Shown: one piece after another, positions 9,927 through 21,043 of the stretch
How positions within the stretch are numbered: the stretch's first letter is position 1
How the letters are laid out: every line of letters starts with the position of its first letter
From: Agathobaculum sp. Marseille-P7918
GTDB lineage: Bacteria; Bacillota; Clostridia; Oscillospirales; Butyricicoccaceae
NCBI RefSeq assembly: GCF_900625105.1
Contig: NZ_UYYD01000001.1
Span: 1 to 64,000 of the forward strand
Direction of reading: 5' to 3'
DNA: 64,000 bases
Translations under genes and position numbers: made by a program
The notes under the pieces: generated by a model
Database searches by the model: none
What the model was told of the DNA's origin: nothing
What the model saw: the letters and a program-made list of their open reading frames with translations, nothing else

Positions 9927-10757
9927 TTACAGCATGATGCGCGTCATGTGGATGGTCAGGTAGATCAGTTCTTCGCGTGGGATATCGACCTGTAGGTTGC
10001 GCTGCATATAGCCTGCGATGCGCTTGGCACAGGCATAGGCCTGCGGGTTCTGTTCCAGCACCGGCTCGAGCACCTGAATATCCTCGCCTTTGAGCATCTT
10101 GCCGTCGAGCACACGCTCGATGAAGAACTGCATGTGCGTCAAAAAGCGTGAATAATGGATAGAGTTCTCGTCGATTGTCCGGCCAAAAGACATTTGGATG
10201 ATGCCGTACATGTCCTTGAGCATGCGCATGGCCTGCATGGTGCGCTCCATATCCGGGTTTTCGGTCTGCGCGTTGACCAGATGGAAGGCGATGTTTCCTG
10301 CTTCTTCGGGCGGCAGCTCGATATCCAGCCGCTCGTTCAGCAGCGCGCGGATCTGCTGACCGGTTGCGAACTCCTTGGGGTAAAACCGCTGCACCTCCCA
10401 CAGCAGCCGGTTGGGCAGCACGATATGCTTGCGGCAGCGCTCGACCGCGTAGACCAGATGGTCGAATAGCGTCACGAACAGCTGGTCGCTCAGCTTGCCG
10501 GGGAACTGCTCATAGGCCAGCTGCAAGGCATCTTCGAGTGTTTCGGCAAAGGTATCCGGAATCTCCTGCAGCAGCTGCATATATCGCTGTGCGGAGCTCT
10601 CGTCCTGCAGCACGAACACCTTTTGAATTTGTTCCTGCCGCAGCTCTTCGCCCACCTGATTGAGAAAGCGCAGGCCCTTGCCCATGACGATCTGCTCGCG
10701 CCCGTTTTCGTCCGCTGCAAGCAGCAGATTGTTGTTAAGGATCTTGCGCACGATCAT
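9927..10757 (-). CDS. licT: LicT/BglG-family transcription antiterminator
   Basis: 276 residues. The N-terminal CAT RNA-binding domain (about 1-58, beginning MIVRKILNNNLLLA) binds an RAT hairpin. Two PTS-regulation domains follow (about 66-170 and 171-276) with conserved histidines phosphorylated by HPr and the cognate EII. ATG 10755-10757 has AGGAGAG upstream. It is the last gene of the PTS-GH1-licT operon and should act on the RAT at 14215-14242, so it controls its own synthesis. Its downstream terminator is interrupted by the IS element. Confidence 0.93.
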   Translation of the reverse strand: MIVRKILNNNLLLAADENGREQIVMGKGLRFLNQVGEELRQEQIQKVFVLQDESSAQRYMQLLQEIPDTFAETLEDALQLAYEQFPGKLSDQLFVTLFDHLVYAVERCRKHIVLPNRLLWEVQRFYPKEFATGQQIRALLNERLDIELPPEEAGNIAFHLVNAQTENPDMERTMQAMRMLKDMYGIIQMSFGRTIDENSIHYSRFLTHMQFFIERVLDGKMLKGEDIQVLEPVLEQNPQAYACAKRIAGYMQRNLQVDIPREELIYLTIHMTRIML

Positions 10758-10799
10758 ACCGTTATCTCTCCTACCTGAGAAGTTTCTCTGCTTTCTATT

Positions 10800-14100
<3,301 letters not shown>

Positions 14101-14167
14101 AAGGAACCCCTTTCTTTGTGGTGCAGAGCCGTCCGGTCCGCTGCGCGCGATACGGTTCAAACGGCAC

Positions 14168-14220
14168 AAAAAAAGACCACAACAAAAAATCATCCAGAAG
14201 ATGATCCTTTGCGTGGTCTT
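14168..14220 (-). terminator. LicT-controlled leader terminator
   Basis: On the minus strand, AAGACCAC pairs with GTGGTCTT and is followed by seven U residues, just before the EIIBCA ribosome site. Its 5' arm overlaps the end of the RAT hairpin, so the two folds exclude each other, as in the known bgl/lic/sac antitermination switches. Confidence 0.88.
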
Positions 14221-14242
14221 GCCTGCATTACCAGTAACAGCC
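14215..14242 (-). promoter_or_regulatory. RAT antiterminator site for LicT
   Basis: Minus strand reads GGCTGTTACTG, five variable bases, then GCAGGCAAGACC, which matches the ribonucleic antiterminator consensus of the BglG/LicT family. It lies in the leader of the PTS-GH1-licT operon and overlaps the terminator arm. Confidence 0.9.
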
Positions 14243-14260
14243 ATTCAATTGACTGAAATT

Positions 14261-14289
14261 AGTCTAGCAGAGCACAGTAGAAAAAACAA
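14261..14289 (-). promoter_or_regulatory. Sigma-A promoter of the PTS-GH1-licT operon
   Basis: Minus strand: -35 TTGTTT, 17-base spacer, extended -10 TGC-TAGACT. It is placed so that transcription starts about 10 bases before the RAT. Confidence 0.65.
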
Positions 14290-14838
14290 TGCGCAAGTCC
14301 GACAAAAAGATGTGTGTTGAGTTGTGCAGGGTGGAGAAAGAATGCTACTGATACGAATTTTTCGCAGTTATTCTATATCGCTGCGCGTTGACACTTCGCT
14401 TGATCAGTGCTTCTGGGATTGTGATATGGTTGTTCATCTGCAAACACTCATCTCTTTTACATCGGACGCATTCGTTGGTACGGATGGGAGTACACAGCTT
14501 GCAGCATTGACTTCCAGAGAAAAGGATAGTCGGAGTTCGCCCGTGCTATCTATGCATCTATGGATTGAAGCCAATCAACAGAACAGCAGTATGGTATTGT
14601 GTTGTCAGGTGCTCGTCATGAACCCGTAACACAGCGAGTGCGGGAAGAAGTTTTTCTGTCATTTTTCTGTCATGTCAAAAGAAAGACATGATTTGGGATA
14701 AAATAGTATAAAAATAATACACAGTAATATGAAGTAATATTTGTTAACATCGATACATGAAACAGCTTTTCAATATAGTATATCACCAAATAAAACAAAA
14801 CGGTATTGTAAGATACGTGAGGAGAATAACATAGCCGA
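14290..14838. other. Gene-poor, AT-rich stretch at the right end of the accessory arm
   Basis: No supported gene. It holds repeat copy B and then about 120 bases of very AT-rich sequence running into the tRNA fragment. The open frames across it have no ribosome sites and no protein-like features. Confidence 0.6.
14608..14711 (-). repeat. Dispersed repeat, copy B
   Basis: Matches 8405-8495. It carries an extra tandem TTTTCTGTCAT, so the minus-strand frame starts twice, and it is broken by stops after about 30 codons. See copy A. Confidence 0.6.
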
Positions 14839-14892
14839 ACTGTAAATCTGTCGTCTATGACTTCGGTGGTTCGAATCCACCACCTCCCACCA
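14839..14892 (+). pseudogene. tRNA-Tyr 3' half (truncated; probable att site)
   Basis: The sequence contains the anticodon loop CTGTAAA (anticodon GUA, 14840-14846), a 3' anticodon-stem strand TCTGT, a long type-II variable arm (14852-14864), the T arm GGTGG-TTCGAAT-CCACC (14865-14881), acceptor strand ACCTCCC, discriminator A and encoded CCA (14890-14892). The bases upstream cannot supply the 5' acceptor strand, the D arm or the matching ACAGA stem. So only the 3' half remains, as found at the distal end of elements that integrate into a tRNA gene. Confidence 0.85.
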
Positions 14893-14898
14893 GTTACG

Positions 14899-14932
14899 AA
14901 AAGCACTCCAAACGGAGTGCTTTTCTTCTTTT
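14899..14932 (+). terminator. Terminator after the tRNA fragment
   Basis: Stem AAAAGCACTCC/GGAGTGCTTTT with loop AAAC and a pyrimidine tail TTTTCTTCTTTT. It is probably the original terminator of the tRNA-Tyr transcript. Confidence 0.8.
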
Positions 14933-15063
14933 ATGCCGTGGTTTTGTTTAAAAAAGTTCGTGTTTTGCGTTTTGGCCTTTGACCGCACAAGACGCCGTAA
15001 AACATGCAAACCCTGTCCGCAGGCATGCGTCTGCGGACGGGGTTCGTCTGTGTAGGAAAGCGT

Positions 15064-15303
15064 TCATTCTGCCGTGACGTCCCGCTGCATCAGCCGGATG
15101 GCAAGGCCGGTAAAGACCACCGTATATGCGGCGCAGGCCAACAGAAAAGGCACAAGTGCAATCGTCATTTGCGGGTTGTTCGCGCGCATGCCGAGGGAGA
15201 GCAGCGAATAGGGGAAAGCGTAGCCCCAGCCCTGCCCGAGAATCAGCAGGCCGAAAATCCCGCCGATCAGGCCAAAGGCCACCGGCGGCGCAGCACACGG
15301 CAC
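15064..15303 (-). pseudogene. Fragment of an ABC-2 type permease
   Basis: About 79 codons, highly hydrophobic, with AFGLIGGIFGLLILGQGWGYAFPYSLL and a final membrane helix ending AIRLMQRDVTAE. This resembles the C-terminus of ABC-2 permeases of the lantibiotic-immunity/bacitracin type. The frame is open a little further upstream to a stop at 15373-15375, but there is no proper start or N-terminal part. It looks like a truncated remnant on the chromosomal side of the integration junction. Confidence 0.5.
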
Positions 15304-15495
15304 CGGCTTGAAACTGGTCGCGCAGATCGCGGCGGCGCACGGCGGGCAGGCGCGCTTTTTCCCGGGCGCGGTTTATCGCTGCGAGCTGTGGCTGCCCGCG
15401 GCGCACCCATGAAAAATGCCGGCAGCCGGGCGGCATCGCATGGGTTTGAGACAGCCTGTCTGATATCATCCCAGAGAAAAAACGGTCGAAAACAG

Positions 15496-15524
15496 TTTGC
15501 ATCCCTTCTTTAATATGATATGAT
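15496..15524 (+). promoter_or_regulatory. Sigma-A promoter of the sensing operon
   Basis: -35 TTTGCA, 17-base spacer, -10 TATGAT, about 25 bases before the first start codon. The ribosome site GAGGGGGG follows. Confidence 0.65.
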
Positions 15525-15548
15525 GGAAGAAAATGAGGGGGGCTGGCG

Positions 15549-16496
15549 ATGAAATGGAGATGGCTGCTTCTCGCGTTGTGCGGTGTGGTGTTGACGGTGT
15601 GGCTCTGTCTGACGCTGGGCGCATGGGGCGGGCAGCAGGAGGAGCCGCTGCGCATCGGCGCGACGTACATGACGATGAACAACCCGTTTTACAGCGTCAT
15701 TGACGAAGAACTTCGGCTGATGATCGAAAGCCGCGGCGATATTCTGCTGACGCGCGACCCGGCGCTCGATCAGGACAAGCAGAACGACCAGATCCATGAG
15801 CTGCTTTCCGACGGAATCGATCTGCTGGTGATCAACCCGGTGGATTATCAGCAGATCCGCCCGGCTTTGGAAGAGGCGCGCGCGGCAGGTGTGCCGGTTG
15901 TGATCGTGGATTCGCAGGTCAGCGATCCCACACTGGTAGCCTGTACGATCGCGTCGGACAATTATGGCGCGGGCGTATTGTGTGCCGAGCATCTGATGCG
16001 CACGCGGGATGCGGCGTGCATCGCGCTGCTCGAGCATCCGGCCGCGCAGTCGGGCGTGGACCGCATTCAGGGGTTTTGCGATACGATCGCCGGCCATCCG
16101 CAGTATCAGATTGCCGGCCGCGCGAGCAGTGACGGCCAGCTGGAACTGGCCATGCCGGCACTCGACGGCCTGCTGGACAGCAACCCGGCGATTGATGTGG
16201 TCATGGCGCTCAACGATCCCACGGCGCTGGGCGCGATGGCGGCGCTGGAGGAACGGCATCTGCTCGACCGGACGCTGGTTTACGGTGTGGATGGCGCGCC
16301 GGAAGCGAAAAACATGATTTTTGAAGGTGCCATGACGGCGACGGTTGCCCAGTCGCCCATTCAGATCGGCCAGACCACGGCGCAGGTGATCTATCAGATC
16401 CTGTCCGGTGAGCCGTACGAGACCGAAATCATTGTGCCGGTCGAACTGATCACGGCGGAGAACGTCAGCCAGTTCGGCGCGGACGGCTGGCAGTAA
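15549..16496 (+). CDS. RbsB-like sugar-binding protein, membrane-anchored
   Basis: 315 residues. One N-terminal hydrophobic segment (about residues 3-27, no lipobox Cys and no clear cleavage site) is followed by a type-1 periplasmic binding fold: LRIGATYMTMNNPFYSVIDEEL, then the D-G-I-D-L-L-V-I-N-P strand and PVVIVDSQV. It should bind a monosaccharide outside the membrane. No ABC permease or ATPase is nearby; instead the gene starts a coupled operon with a histidine kinase and a response regulator. It therefore probably presents sugar to the kinase rather than to a transporter, as XylFII does for LytS in clostridia. Ligand unknown. Confidence 0.85.
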   Translation: MKWRWLLLALCGVVLTVWLCLTLGAWGGQQEEPLRIGATYMTMNNPFYSVIDEELRLMIESRGDILLTRDPALDQDKQNDQIHELLSDGIDLLVINPVDYQQIRPALEEARAAGVPVVIVDSQVSDPTLVACTIASDNYGAGVLCAEHLMRTRDAACIALLEHPAAQSGVDRIQGFCDTIAGHPQYQIAGRASSDGQLELAMPALDGLLDSNPAIDVVMALNDPTALGAMAALEERHLLDRTLVYGVDGAPEAKNMIFEGAMTATVAQSPIQIGQTTAQVIYQILSGEPYETEIIVPVELITAENVSQFGADGWQ

Positions 16497-16510
16497 AGGG
16501 GGAAGGCACC

Positions 16511-17818
16511 ATGCAAAAGGACGAGAGCCTGACCCTGCTGCGGCAGGTGATGCTGCTGATCAATCTGGCGCTGTGCGCGTTTATCAGTGCCGTGTTTGTG
16601 CTGACCCCGCTGCGTGCGGCGCAGCGGGCGGAAGGCGTACATTTCTTGCAGGGACTGAGCAGCCTGCCCGCCGCACCGTGGAGCGTCGCCTTTGCGGCGA
16701 TGGGCTTTGCCGCATTTGTGATGATCGACCTGCTTTGCCGGCGCGGCAAGCTGGGCAGCGGTCGGCCGGCGCTGTGGCTGGAACCGGCCTTTGCGCTGCT
16801 CGTGATTCTGGCGCTGCATTTGGACTATAACGGGCTGCTGCTGCTTGCGGTGGTCAACTTGGTCGATCGCCTGCGCGGCCGCGGACGGATGCGCTTTCTC
16901 GCGGCGATGACCTCGCTCTATCTGCTGACCAGTCTGGATGTGCTCCGGTCGGGGTTGGGCATGGTTTCCGTGTCCGAATATCTGGCCTATTACGAGGGGC
17001 AGCCGCGTCAGCTGATGCAGTCGGCGATCGGCTTGCTCAGCGCGCTCAACCTGATCCTGTTTCTCGGGTATATGGTCATTCTGGTCGGACGGCGGACGGA
17101 AGAGAACGCCGCCATCCGCCGGTTGAATGGCGAACTGGAACGGGCGAACGAGAAACTGTCCGTTCTTAATGTCCAGCTGAAAAACTATGCCGCAGAAAGC
17201 GAGCGTATGGCGGAGACCCGCGAGCGCAACCGCCTGGCGCGCGAAATCCACGATACGCTCGGCCATGCGCTGACCGGTATCACCGCCGGGGCGGACGCCT
17301 GCATCGAGATGATGGATATTTCGCCCGATATGGCGCGCAAACAGATGGAATTGATTGCGAAAACCGCCCGCGCGGGCATGAACGAGGTGCGCCGTTCGGT
17401 CAGCGCGCTGCGCCCGGACGCGCTGGAGCGTTTCCGCCTGTCCGAGGCGCTGGCCAAGCTGTGCAGCGAGATGCAGCAGACCTCACATGCCGAGATTCGG
17501 CTGGACATGCAGCAGACCGATCTGCGCCTGTCGCAGGACGAAGAGGATGCGGTGTACCGAATCGTGCAGGAAAGCGTGACAAACGCCATCCGGCACGGGC
17601 ATGCGACCGAAATCAATGTGTGCCTGTCCTGTCAGGAGCGCCGCATGTCGATCGTGGTGCAGGATAACGGCATCGGCTGCGCGAAGATTGAGCAGGGCTT
17701 CGGATTGCGGCATATGCGCGAGCGGCTGCGGCTGCTCGGCGGCAGCCTGCGCGTGGACGGAACCAACGGCTTTCGGATTGAGGCCGATATACCGCTTCGA
17801 TGGGGGGATGAAGTATGA
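16511..17818 (+). CDS. NarL-type sensor histidine kinase (multi-TM)
   Basis: 435 residues. Six hydrophobic segments in about 1-195 leave only short loops, so there is no sizeable extracellular sensor domain. A coiled coil (about 198-235) leads into a HisKA_3 dimerisation domain with phospho-acceptor H247 in LAREIHDTLGHALTG. A HATPase_c follows with N-box VQESVTNAIRHGHA and G-box DNGIGC plus GFGLRHMRERL. The gene starts 15 bases after the binding-protein gene and its stop overlaps the regulator start (ATGA). The missing sensor domain fits a kinase that reads ligand through the neighbouring binding proteins. Confidence 0.92.
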   Translation: MQKDESLTLLRQVMLLINLALCAFISAVFVLTPLRAAQRAEGVHFLQGLSSLPAAPWSVAFAAMGFAAFVMIDLLCRRGKLGSGRPALWLEPAFALLVILALHLDYNGLLLLAVVNLVDRLRGRGRMRFLAAMTSLYLLTSLDVLRSGLGMVSVSEYLAYYEGQPRQLMQSAIGLLSALNLILFLGYMVILVGRRTEENAAIRRLNGELERANEKLSVLNVQLKNYAAESERMAETRERNRLAREIHDTLGHALTGITAGADACIEMMDISPDMARKQMELIAKTARAGMNEVRRSVSALRPDALERFRLSEALAKLCSEMQQTSHAEIRLDMQQTDLRLSQDEEDAVYRIVQESVTNAIRHGHATEINVCLSCQERRMSIVVQDNGIGCAKIEQGFGLRHMRERLRLLGGSLRVDGTNGFRIEADIPLRWGDEV

Positions 17819-18492
17819 TCCGCGTATTGATTGCAGACGATCAGGAGCTGATTCGTCAAAGTTTGAGCTTTGTGCTGGATGCGCAGGCGGATATCGAGAT
17901 GGTGGGCACCGCGTCCAATGGGCGCGAAGCGATTGAACTGGTGCGCAAGGAAAAACCGGATGTCGTGCTCATGGATATCCGTATGCCGGAGGTGGACGGT
18001 GTGGAGTGCACGCGGCTGATCAAGGCCGCTCATCCGGAGATCAAGGTTATCATTCTGACGACCTTTGACGATGACGAATATGTGTTCGGCGCGCTGCGCT
18101 ACGGCGCGTCCGGCTATCTGCTCAAGGGCGTTTCGGTCAAGGAACTGGCCAATGCCGTGCGCGAGGTGGTGCGCGGCGGGTCGATCATCATGCCGGGCGT
18201 GGCGTCCAAGGCGCTGGAAATGTTTGCGCGCATGGCGCGCGGCAGCATGCAGATCCCGGTTAACGCCAAGCAGACGGACGAGCTGCAGGAAAACGAATGG
18301 CGTGTGATCCGTGAGGTCGGCTGCGGAAAATCCAACAAGGAGATCGCGGCGGCGCTCTGTCTGTCGGAAGGTACCGTGCGCAATTATCTGAGCAGTGCAC
18401 TGAGCAAGCTCGACCTGCGCGACCGCACGCAGCTGGCCATCTGGGCGGTGCAGACCGGGGTAGCGGCCAACCCCTATGGAGACAAGCCATGA
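17815..18492 (+). CDS. LuxR/NarL-family response regulator
   Basis: 225 residues. The receiver domain (1-120) has acidic residues D8 and D9, phospho-acceptor D54 in VVLMDIRMP and a Lys in GYLLKG. The C-terminal helix-turn-helix (about 155-215) contains GKSNKEIAAALCLSEGTVRNYLS. It overlaps the kinase stop by 4 bases, and its own stop overlaps the start of the second binding protein. Probable target: the PTS operon starting at 20010, which has a weak -35 and repeated TGTCA sites upstream. That link is inferred. Confidence 0.93.
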   Translation: MIRVLIADDQELIRQSLSFVLDAQADIEMVGTASNGREAIELVRKEKPDVVLMDIRMPEVDGVECTRLIKAAHPEIKVIILTTFDDDEYVFGALRYGASGYLLKGVSVKELANAVREVVRGGSIIMPGVASKALEMFARMARGSMQIPVNAKQTDELQENEWRVIREVGCGKSNKEIAAALCLSEGTVRNYLSSALSKLDLRDRTQLAIWAVQTGVAANPYGDKP

Positions 18493-19793
18493 TGAGGGCG
18501 GTCAAACGGCTGACGGGCGGGGGGCTGCTGGCGGCGCTGGTGCTCGCCGTCACAGTGTTCGGCTCCTCGCGGGAAACCGTGATCACGGTCGGCGTGATTG
18601 CCGGCAGCTACTGGGATGCCCCGACGGGCAACTGCTATGCGGTGATAGATGACGCGATTGCCCGGTTTGAACAGGCGCACCCCAATGTGCGTGTGGAATA
18701 CACCAGCGGTATCCTCAAACGGGACTATTCCGAATGGCTGGCGGATCAATATCTGCTGGGCAAAGAGCCTGATGTTTTTCTGGTAATGCCAGAGGATTTC
18801 GGCATGCTGGCGGAGCTTGGCGCGCTGCAGCCGCTGGACAGTCTGCTGCAAAACGACGGCGCCGTGTCCGAGGCGGATTTTTATCCGGCGGCGCTGGAAA
18901 GCGGCGTGTCCGGCGGCGTACAGTACGCGCTGCCGTATGAATGTGTGCCCACGCTCATGTTTGTCAACAAGACGCTGCTCGAGGCGGAGGGCATCCCCGT
19001 GCCGGACAGCGACTGGACGTGGGAGGATTTCTATGCGATCTGCGCCAAAGTTACGCGGGATACCGATGGCGACGGCACGATCGACCGCTTCGGCAGCTAT
19101 GGCTACACCTGGCGGGACGCGTTGGTGTCCAACGGCGCGGCGCTGTTCGACGAAAACGGCAGCCGATGCCTGATTGCGGAGCCGTCCTCGGTGGAGGCGG
19201 TGGAATTTGCGCAAAAGCTCGAACAGCTTTATGTGGACTGCGATATCACCGCGCGCAGTTTTGACGAAGGAAATGTCGCGTTCCGGCCGTTTCTGTTTTC
19301 CGATTATCGGACCTATCAGCCGTATCCTTGGCGCATCAAGCGGTATTCCGGCTTTGAGTGGGACTGCATCCCCATGCCGGGCGGGCCGTCCGGGTCCGGT
19401 CGGTCCGAGCTGAGCACCGTGCTGGCGGCGATCAGCAGCCGTTCCTCCCAGCAGGCGCTGGCGTGGGAGCTGCTCAAAGAGCTGACCTGCTCGGACGAGA
19501 CGCAGGAGATGCTGTACACCGATTCGCATGGCGTGTCCGCGCTGCGGCGCGTCACGCAGTCGCCGCAGACCCAGCGGATCTTGCAGCAGGATACGCCGGG
19601 CGACAGTCAGCTCGGGCTCGAGATTCTGTCGGATGTCATGGAGCAGGCGGTCACAGCGCCGCATTTCCGGTCGTATGATCAGACGCTGCTGCTCGCGGAA
19701 AGTCTGGTGGCAACCGCGATGGAGGACGACCATAATCTGGCGCTTCAGCTGCAGCGCGTGCAGCGTGAGCTGGAGGAATATTTGCAAAATTAA
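18489..19793 (+). CDS. Extracellular solute-binding protein, MalE-like
   Basis: 434 residues with an N-terminal hydrophobic segment (about 8-26) but no lipobox Cys, so it is either membrane-anchored or secreted. The mature part has the type-2 binding fold of ABC carbohydrate-binding proteins (VDSLLQNDG-like domain start, PYECVPTLMFVNKTLLEAEGI, DWTWEDFYAIC). It is translationally coupled to the response regulator and ends the operon before a strong terminator. No cognate permease or ATPase is encoded in the window. With the RbsB-like protein this gives two unrelated binding proteins around one two-component system. Confidence 0.88.
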   Translation: MMRAVKRLTGGGLLAALVLAVTVFGSSRETVITVGVIAGSYWDAPTGNCYAVIDDAIARFEQAHPNVRVEYTSGILKRDYSEWLADQYLLGKEPDVFLVMPEDFGMLAELGALQPLDSLLQNDGAVSEADFYPAALESGVSGGVQYALPYECVPTLMFVNKTLLEAEGIPVPDSDWTWEDFYAICAKVTRDTDGDGTIDRFGSYGYTWRDALVSNGAALFDENGSRCLIAEPSSVEAVEFAQKLEQLYVDCDITARSFDEGNVAFRPFLFSDYRTYQPYPWRIKRYSGFEWDCIPMPGGPSGSGRSELSTVLAAISSRSSQQALAWELLKELTCSDETQEMLYTDSHGVSALRRVTQSPQTQRILQQDTPGDSQLGLEILSDVMEQAVTAPHFRSYDQTLLLAESLVATAMEDDHNLALQLQRVQRELEEYLQN

Positions 19794-19821
19794 ATCCGAT
19801 CTTTTGGGTTAAACCCCGATC

Positions 19822-19869
19822 AGCCGGTTCCGGCTTTGGCAATGTGTCAAAACCGGAACCGGCTTTTTT
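19822..19869 (+). terminator. Terminator of the sensing operon
   Basis: Arms AGCCGGTTCCGG and CCGGAACCGGCT, followed by a run of T. It separates the sensing operon from the PTS operon. Confidence 0.9.
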
Positions 19870-19888
19870 GCATTTTTGGACAAAGCAA

Positions 19889-19937
19889 ATGACATTTGTC
19901 ATGTAAAACAGGATAAGTGTCATCTGACATTCGTGAC
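19889..19937 (+). promoter_or_regulatory. Candidate operator upstream of the mannose-family PTS operon
   Basis: Two inverted repeats built on the same half-site, ATGACA-TT-TGTCAT (19889-19902) and TGTCA-TC-TGACA (19918-19929), lie 28 bases apart centre to centre. A third half-site GTGACA follows at about 19933-19938. A possible -10 TAAAAT is at 19970-19975 with no good -35, which would suit an activator. Response regulator 17815-18492 is the nearest candidate. Confidence 0.5.
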
Positions 19938-20009
19938 AAAGTGCAGATGTAAATTGATGGCTCGATTGGTAAAATTGACTCAACAAAAACGAGAAAGGGG
20001 AAACACAAC

Positions 20010-20435
20010 ATGAGATATCTGATTTTGGTCAGCCACGGCACCTTCGCACCGGGCCTGCACAACGCGGTGGGCATGATGGCCGGCGCAGACCGCAAGGATA
20101 TCCGCTCGACCAGCCTGCTGGACGGTATGGATGTGGACACCTACCGCAAGGCGTTTGCCGAACTGGTTGCCGATGTCACGGAAGAGGATGAGATCCTGCT
20201 GTTTGCCGACATCATCGGCGGCTCACCGCTGACGACCGCGATGGAGGTGCTGACCGAAAAAGGCCTGCTGCCGCACACGGCTGCCATCGGCGGCATGAAC
20301 CTGCCGCTGGTACTGACTGCTGCCTTTGCGGACGCGGACGCACCGCTCGAGCAGGTTGCAGCCGAAATCATGGAAGAGGGCCGCGGACAGCTCAAGCCGT
20401 TTGCGCTGGACGGCGGCGACGAAGACGAGATCTGA
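20010..20435 (+). CDS. PTS mannose-family subunit EIIA
   Basis: 141-residue cytoplasmic phosphocarrier. H9 in LILVSHGTFAPGL is the residue expected to take phosphate from HPr, and FADIIGGSPLTTAME is a family signature. ATG with GAAAGGGG upstream. First gene of the EIIA-EIIB-EIIC-EIID operon; here IIA and IIB are separate proteins rather than the fused IIAB of E. coli ManX. Confidence 0.93.
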   Translation: MRYLILVSHGTFAPGLHNAVGMMAGADRKDIRSTSLLDGMDVDTYRKAFAELVADVTEEDEILLFADIIGGSPLTTAMEVLTEKGLLPHTAAIGGMNLPLVLTAAFADADAPLEQVAAEIMEEGRGQLKPFALDGGDEDEI

Positions 20436-20470
20436 GGATAATTTGCAGCACGGAATAAGGAGGAAATCAT

Positions 20471-20965
20471 ATGTCTATTTCATTTATTCGCGTAGATGAC
20501 CGCATGATTCATGGTCAGACCTGCACCCGCTGGGCGCTGGAATATCCCTGCGACGGCCTGATCGCCGTCAACGATAAGGCAGCCAAGACGCCGGTACTCA
20601 AGGCAGCGTACAAGAACGCCAGCGACAAAAAGACCTTCGTCTGGACGCTCGACGAGTGGCGCGCCAAGTGCGGCAAGGTGCTGGCCAGCAAGGACCGTTA
20701 TTTCCTGATCACCAAGGACCCGATCACGATGAAGAAGATCCTCGTCGATGACGGCTTTGATCCCGGCGAGGTCAAGACGGTCATCATCGGGCCGTGCAAC
20801 GACCGTGAGGGCGCGGTCAAGCTGGGCAACAACCAGTCCATCACGCAGGAAGAGGCGGACGCACTCGAGGCGATCATGCAGAAGGGCTACGAAGTGGAAT
20901 TTGCCCTGATTAAAGAAGCCGCCATTGGCAACTGGAGAAAATTCCGCGGCCAGTTCGGCTATTGA
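20471..20965 (+). CDS. PTS mannose/fructose/sorbose subunit EIIB
   Basis: 164-residue cytoplasmic subunit. The active His is H14 in IRVDDRMIHGQ, the family signature. It passes phosphate from EIIA to the sugar during transport through EIIC/EIID. Ribosome site AAGGAGG. Normal length for the family. The sugar cannot be read: mannose, fructose, sorbose and N-acetylgalactosamine members all look alike at this level. Confidence 0.94.
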   Translation: MSISFIRVDDRMIHGQTCTRWALEYPCDGLIAVNDKAAKTPVLKAAYKNASDKKTFVWTLDEWRAKCGKVLASKDRYFLITKDPITMKKILVDDGFDPGEVKTVIIGPCNDREGAVKLGNNQSITQEEADALEAIMQKGYEVEFALIKEAAIGNWRKFRGQFGY

Positions 20966-21043
20966 TCGTATCCAAAGGCTGCCTTGTGCGGCTTTGTGAT
21001 AACAACAAAAGGGGTTTTATCAGAAAGGTAAGGTGAAGGATTT

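Larger units (their letters stand above)
14933..15548. other. Intergenic stretch with a permease remnant
   Basis: Between the tRNA terminator and the binding-protein gene. The only protein-like content is the minus-strand remnant at 15064-15303. A promoter for the sensing operon lies at 15496-15524. Confidence 0.55.

Noticed and set aside
14670-15009. Minus-strand frames containing WWxxTTEV-like peptides
   Set aside because: These are antisense translations of the tRNA-Tyr fragment, a well-known false protein pattern.
19940-19985. Sigma-54 promoter for the mannose-family PTS, as in the B. subtilis lev operon
   Set aside because: No GG-N10-GC element with the required spacing is present and no LevR-like activator is encoded nearby.
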